Below, piece by piece: positions 50,997 to 53,647 of a stretch of DNA of 53,647 nucleotides (the stretch's first letter is position 1; every line of letters starts with the position of its first letter). This stretch comes from Nitriliruptoraceae bacterium (GTDB taxonomy: Bacteria; Actinomycetota; Nitriliruptoria; Nitriliruptorales; Nitriliruptoraceae): positions 1-53,647 of the forward strand of contig SLMP01000050.1 in assembly GCA_007133465.1 (NCBI GenBank), in the 5' to 3' direction. The position numbers were made by a program, and so were the translations under genes. A model generated the notes under the pieces. That model ran no database searches and was not told the origin of the DNA. It was given only the letters and a program-made list of their open reading frames with translations.

Positions 50997-51020
50997 CGCC
51001 GGCCGGCCGCCCGGCCGGCG
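50997..51020. other. 10-bp stem hairpin in divergent gap
   Basis: CGCCGGCCGG and CCGGCCGGCG form a perfect 10-bp stem with the 4-nt loop CCGC, between the divergent hydrolase and npdG starts. It may be a terminator-like barrier or an operator. It is surrounded by more GCCGG-rich sequence. Confidence 0.5.
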
Positions 51021-51118
51021 TGCCGTCGCCTCGCCGGTGTGGCCGGTCGGCCGCCCATCTCGCCGCGGCACGTGGCAGCATGGCACCGGTACGGAGCCGT
51101 TTCGACCAGGAGGTAGGG

Positions 51119-51784
51119 GTGACGTCGGTCGCGATCGTGGGTGGGACCGGACCGTTGGGCCGCGGCGTGGCGGCCCGGCTCGTGCGGGCCGGGGTGACGG
51201 TCCGGTTGGGCTCACGCGATCCGGACCGGGCCCGTGCGGCCGCCGACGAGGTGGCCGGGTGGCTGGGAGACGCGTCCGGGCACGACGGCGGCCTCACCGC
51301 CGGCGGCAACGCCGAGGTGGTGGTCGACGCGGACGTGATCCTGCTGGCGGTGCCCTACGGGGGCCTCGGCGCGACCGTCGACCAGCTCGCCGACGCGCTC
51401 GACGGCCGGTTGGTCGTCTCCGCGGTCAACCCGTTGACCTTCGATGACCGCGGCCCGGTCCCGCTGGCGGTGGAGGAGGGTTCGGCCGCGGAGCTCGTCG
51501 CCGCCCGCGTCCCGTCCGCTCGCGTCGTCGCCGCGCTGCACTCGGTGTCGAGCCGCGAACTCAAGCGCCTGGACGAGCCGCTCGACGACGACGTGCCGGT
51601 CCTCGGCGACGACGAGGAGGCGGTCGCGGCGGTCGTCGCGCTGCTCGAGCGCATCGACGGCTGCCGGCCGGTGGCGGCGGGGCCGCTGCGACTCGCGGGG
51701 GTCGCGGAGGACCTCACCTGTCTGCTGCTGAGCGTGAACCGCCGGCACCGCACGCACGTCGGGTTCCGGTTCACCCGGCTGTGA
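51119..51784 (+). CDS. npdG: NADPH:F420 oxidoreductase-like protein
   Basis: A 221-residue Rossmann protein that exchanges hydride between NADP(H) and coenzyme F420. VAIVGGTGPLGRGVAARL (4-21) is the dinucleotide motif, LGSRDPDRA follows, then VILLAVPYGGL and the long C-terminal half with CLLLSVNRRHRTHVGFRF. The order matches the NPD/F420-reductase family. GTG at 51119 follows AGGAGG. Combined with the LLM-type gene at 13216 it indicates F420 use by this organism. No F420 synthesis genes are in the window. Confidence 0.9.
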   Translation: MTSVAIVGGTGPLGRGVAARLVRAGVTVRLGSRDPDRARAAADEVAGWLGDASGHDGGLTAGGNAEVVVDADVILLAVPYGGLGATVDQLADALDGRLVVSAVNPLTFDDRGPVPLAVEEGSAAELVAARVPSARVVAALHSVSSRELKRLDEPLDDDVPVLGDDEEAVAAVVALLERIDGCRPVAAGPLRLAGVAEDLTCLLLSVNRRHRTHVGFRFTRL

Positions 51785-51842
51785 CGCCGGGTGGTCGTGC
51801 GTGCCACCGCCAGGAGGCTGCCCGTGCGCCCGCCGGGACGGG

Positions 51843-52724
51843 TTACGGCGTGCCGGGGTGGGTGTCGCCCTCCGCGCGTTCCCGGGCGACCTCATCGCGG
51901 TAGCCGGTGTGGACCACGGCGGTGAGCGGTCCTGGCTCGCCGGCGCCGATCGGGGACCCGTCGAGCCCGGTGAGCGGGATGACCTCGCGGGTGGTGGCGG
52001 TGAGGAAGGCCTCGTCGGCGCCGGCCAGTTCCGTGATCCTCAACGGCCGCTCGTCGACCGCCAGGCCCAGGCGTCCCGCCACCTCGACGACCACGCTGCG
52101 GGTCACGCCGGCGAGCAGCCCTTCCCGCAGCGGCGGGGTCACCAGCCGGCCGTCGACGACCGCGAAGACGTTGGAGGACGACCCCTCCAGTACGCGGCCG
52201 TCGCCGGTGGTCAGCAGGGCCTCGTCCGCGCCCTGCTCGCGGGCCCGCCGGCGCGCCGTGAGAGCGACGAGGTACGACACGGCCTTGACATGCGGGAGCT
52301 CACGGGCGAGCGGCACGGTGATGGCGCTGGAGCCGCCCGTCCGCGGGGGGCGCAGCCGGTGGCTGGTGACGACGATCGTGGGACGGCCCTCGGGCACGCC
52401 CGGGAAGAGGCTGTCCGGGTCGATCGGGCCCGCGCTCGTCGTCAGCCGGACCGCCGTGTCCGCCCCGTCGACGACCGGCAGGTTCGCGGCGGCGGTCGCG
52501 ACCACTGCCGCCCGGAGGACCGCGGGGTCCAACGTGAAGCCGAGCTCGGCGGCGCCGGCCACGGCCCGGTCGACGTGCGCCCCCAGCCGGAAGGCGTGGT
52601 CGCCGTAGGCCCGCATCGTCTCGAACACGCCCTCGCCGCCGCGGAACCCGCGGTCGTAGACCGAGACGTGCGCGTCGCTGGCCGGGACCAGCGCCCCGTC
52701 GACCCACACCCGCAGCTCGCTCAC
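51843..52724 (-). CDS. pabC: Class IV aminotransferase, probable aminodeoxychorismate lyase
   Basis: PLP enzyme (293 residues) releasing p-aminobenzoate from aminodeoxychorismate for folate synthesis. The D-amino-acid aminotransferase fold is shown by SVYDRGFRGGEGVFETMRAY (21-40), the PLP lysine in HVKAVSYL (Lys147) and the motif DEALLTTGDGRVLEGSSSNVF with its conserved Glu. Branched-chain aminotransferase is possible from fold alone, but the four-base overlap with pabB strongly favours PabC. GTG at 52724 overlaps the pabB stop. Confidence 0.88.
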   Translation of the reverse strand: MSELRVWVDGALVPASDAHVSVYDRGFRGGEGVFETMRAYGDHAFRLGAHVDRAVAGAAELGFTLDPAVLRAAVVATAAANLPVVDGADTAVRLTTSAGPIDPDSLFPGVPEGRPTIVVTSHRLRPPRTGGSSAITVPLARELPHVKAVSYLVALTARRRAREQGADEALLTTGDGRVLEGSSSNVFAVVDGRLVTPPLREGLLAGVTRSVVVEVAGRLGLAVDERPLRITELAGADEAFLTATTREVIPLTGLDGSPIGAGEPGPLTAVVHTGYRDEVARERAEGDTHPGTP

Positions 52725-53647
52725 CGCACCTCCTGTCGGTCGCGTGCCGGGCCTCCCCGGCTGCGGACGGTTCGTCCTTCGGATGGCGCCGGCGTGACCG
52801 GGCCCGGCCCGACGCCCGTCGCCTCGACGGCGCGCAGGAACGGCACCGCCTTGTCGAGGCTCTCCGCGAGCTCGGCGTGCGGGTCGGAGTCGGCGACGAT
52901 GCCCCCGCCGGCGCCGTAGTCGACCGTCCCGCCCGGCTGCAGGGTGGCCGTCCGGATCGCCACGGAGAGACTGGCGGCGCCGACGGACAGGAAGCCGACC
53001 GCACCGCAGTACCAGCCGCGTCGCACCGGCTCCAGCGTGTCGATCAGCCGCATCGCCGCCACCTTCGGCGCCCCGGTGATCGACCCGCACGGGAACGTCG
53101 CCCGCAGCAGGTCGCCGTAGCCGACGTCGGGCCGCAGCGCCCCGCGGACGGTCGACACCAGGTGCCAGACGGTGGGGTGGCCCTCCACGGCGGTCAGCTG
53201 CGGGACCTCGACGCTGCCGGGCACGCAGACCCGGCCGAGGTCGTTGCGTTCGAGGTCGACGACCATCACGTTCTCCGCGCGGTCCTTCACGGCCGTCGCG
53301 AGGTCGTCGGCCAGGGCGGCGTCGAGCGCCGGGTCCCCCGCCCGCGGGCGGGTGCCCTTGATCGGGCGGGTGGTGACGGTCCGGCCGGCGACCGCGAGGA
53401 AGGTCTCGGGCGACACCGAGGCGATCCCGAGCGTCGGCAGGCACGCGCCGAACGCGGCGCGGCTCTCGGCCCGCAGGGCGCGGTAGAGGGCGGGGGCGTC
53501 GCCGTCCCACCGTGCCGTCAGCCGCTGGGTGAGGTTGACCTGGAAGACGTCCCCGGCGGCGATGCGGGTCAGCAGGGCCGCCACGGCCGCGAGGTAGCGG
53601 TCCGCGGGCAGGCTGGTGGCTACCGGCTGGGGGGCGGGGCGGGCGGC
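52721..53647 (-). CDS. pabB: p-Aminobenzoate synthase component I, partial
   Basis: Chorismate-utilising aminodeoxychorismate synthase subunit; the N-terminus lies beyond the right window edge. The visible 308 residues contain AGDVFQVNLTQRL, SPETFLAVAGR, KGTRPRAG, NVMVVDLERNDLGRVC, PCGSITGAPKVAAM and GGGIVADSDPHAE, all characteristic of the TrpE/PabB chorismate-binding domain. PIKGTRPR with Lys at that position supports PabB rather than anthranilate synthase. The open frame runs to the last base. It is directly followed by the pabC-like gene with a GTGA overlap. Confidence 0.92.
   Translation of the reverse strand, partial: AARPAPQPVATSLPADRYLAAVAALLTRIAAGDVFQVNLTQRLTARWDGDAPALYRALRAESRAAFGACLPTLGIASVSPETFLAVAGRTVTTRPIKGTRPRAGDPALDAALADDLATAVKDRAENVMVVDLERNDLGRVCVPGSVEVPQLTAVEGHPTVWHLVSTVRGALRPDVGYGDLLRATFPCGSITGAPKVAAMRLIDTLEPVRRGWYCGAVGFLSVGAASLSVAIRTATLQPGGTVDYGAGGGIVADSDPHAELAESLDKAVPFLRAVEATGVGPGPVTPAPSEGRTVRSRGGPARDRQEVR

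Overview
The window is very GC-rich, gene-dense DNA with many GTG starts, short 4-base start/stop overlaps and strong GGAGG-type ribosome sites. The gene set (FadE5-like acyl-CoA dehydrogenase, 2-oxoacid:ferredoxin oxidoreductase KorAB, luciferase-like and NpdG enzymes of the F420 type, DUF6325, DUF3618, PRC-barrel/DUF2382) points to a high-GC actinobacterium, probably a free-living, non-streptomycete, deep-branching lineage. The lineage is an inference from gene content. I saw no tRNA or rRNA gene, CRISPR array, transposase or integrase.

Left part (1-24 kb). A perfect 23-bp tandem repeat lies at the left edge next to a bifunctional penicillin-binding protein. A FadE5-like acyl-CoA dehydrogenase faces a divergent TetR regulator across an AT-richer, palindrome-bearing promoter region. 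Two tandem CNNM/CBS transporter paralogues and a thioesterase overlap end to start. Next come DUF6325, a small Cys protein coupled to a Mug-type DNA glycosylase, a small unknown gene and ilvD. A run of thioesterase, LLM oxidoreductase, EamA exporter and ROK kinase follows, then an orphan methylsuccinyl-CoA dehydrogenase (ethylmalonyl-CoA pathway) and an ABC-2 exporter pair. On the minus strand are a three-gene overlapping operon (enoyl-CoA hydratase-like, HAD phosphatase, glycerol-1-phosphate dehydrogenase-like) and an acidic repeat lipoprotein.

Middle (24-38 kb). It holds the glutamate synthase large subunit without its small subunit, a secreted M23 peptidase with coiled coil and Ser-rich linker, and korAB preceded by an eight-codon upstream ORF. 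An MFS transporter ends head-on to korB inside a perfect shared terminator. An APH-like kinase and a HAD hydrolase overlap, as a split version of the N-terminal half of ACAD10. An NYN nuclease with two OST-HTH domains follows.

Accessory stretch (38.1-46 kb). About 2.9 kb is bounded by a duplicated 3' tail of the NYN gene and also contains a repeated 15-mer. It carries a lipoprotein, a disulfide oxidoreductase lacking the usual active-site His, a broken patatin and a small secreted two-repeat Cys protein. Beyond it are two small unknown genes, a hairpin-rich 443-bp gap, a four-gene stress/envelope operon (PRC-barrel/DUF2382, unknown membrane-linked protein, holin-like DUF1469 protein, DUF3618 protein) ending in a strong terminator, and a cytochrome P450 remnant with a large internal deletion.

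Right part (46-53.6 kb). Housekeeping genes return: a stand-alone clpP, an IclR regulator, a ferritin-like protein, an alpha/beta hydrolase coupled to nadB, npdG, and the folate pair pabB-pabC, with pabB cut by the window edge.
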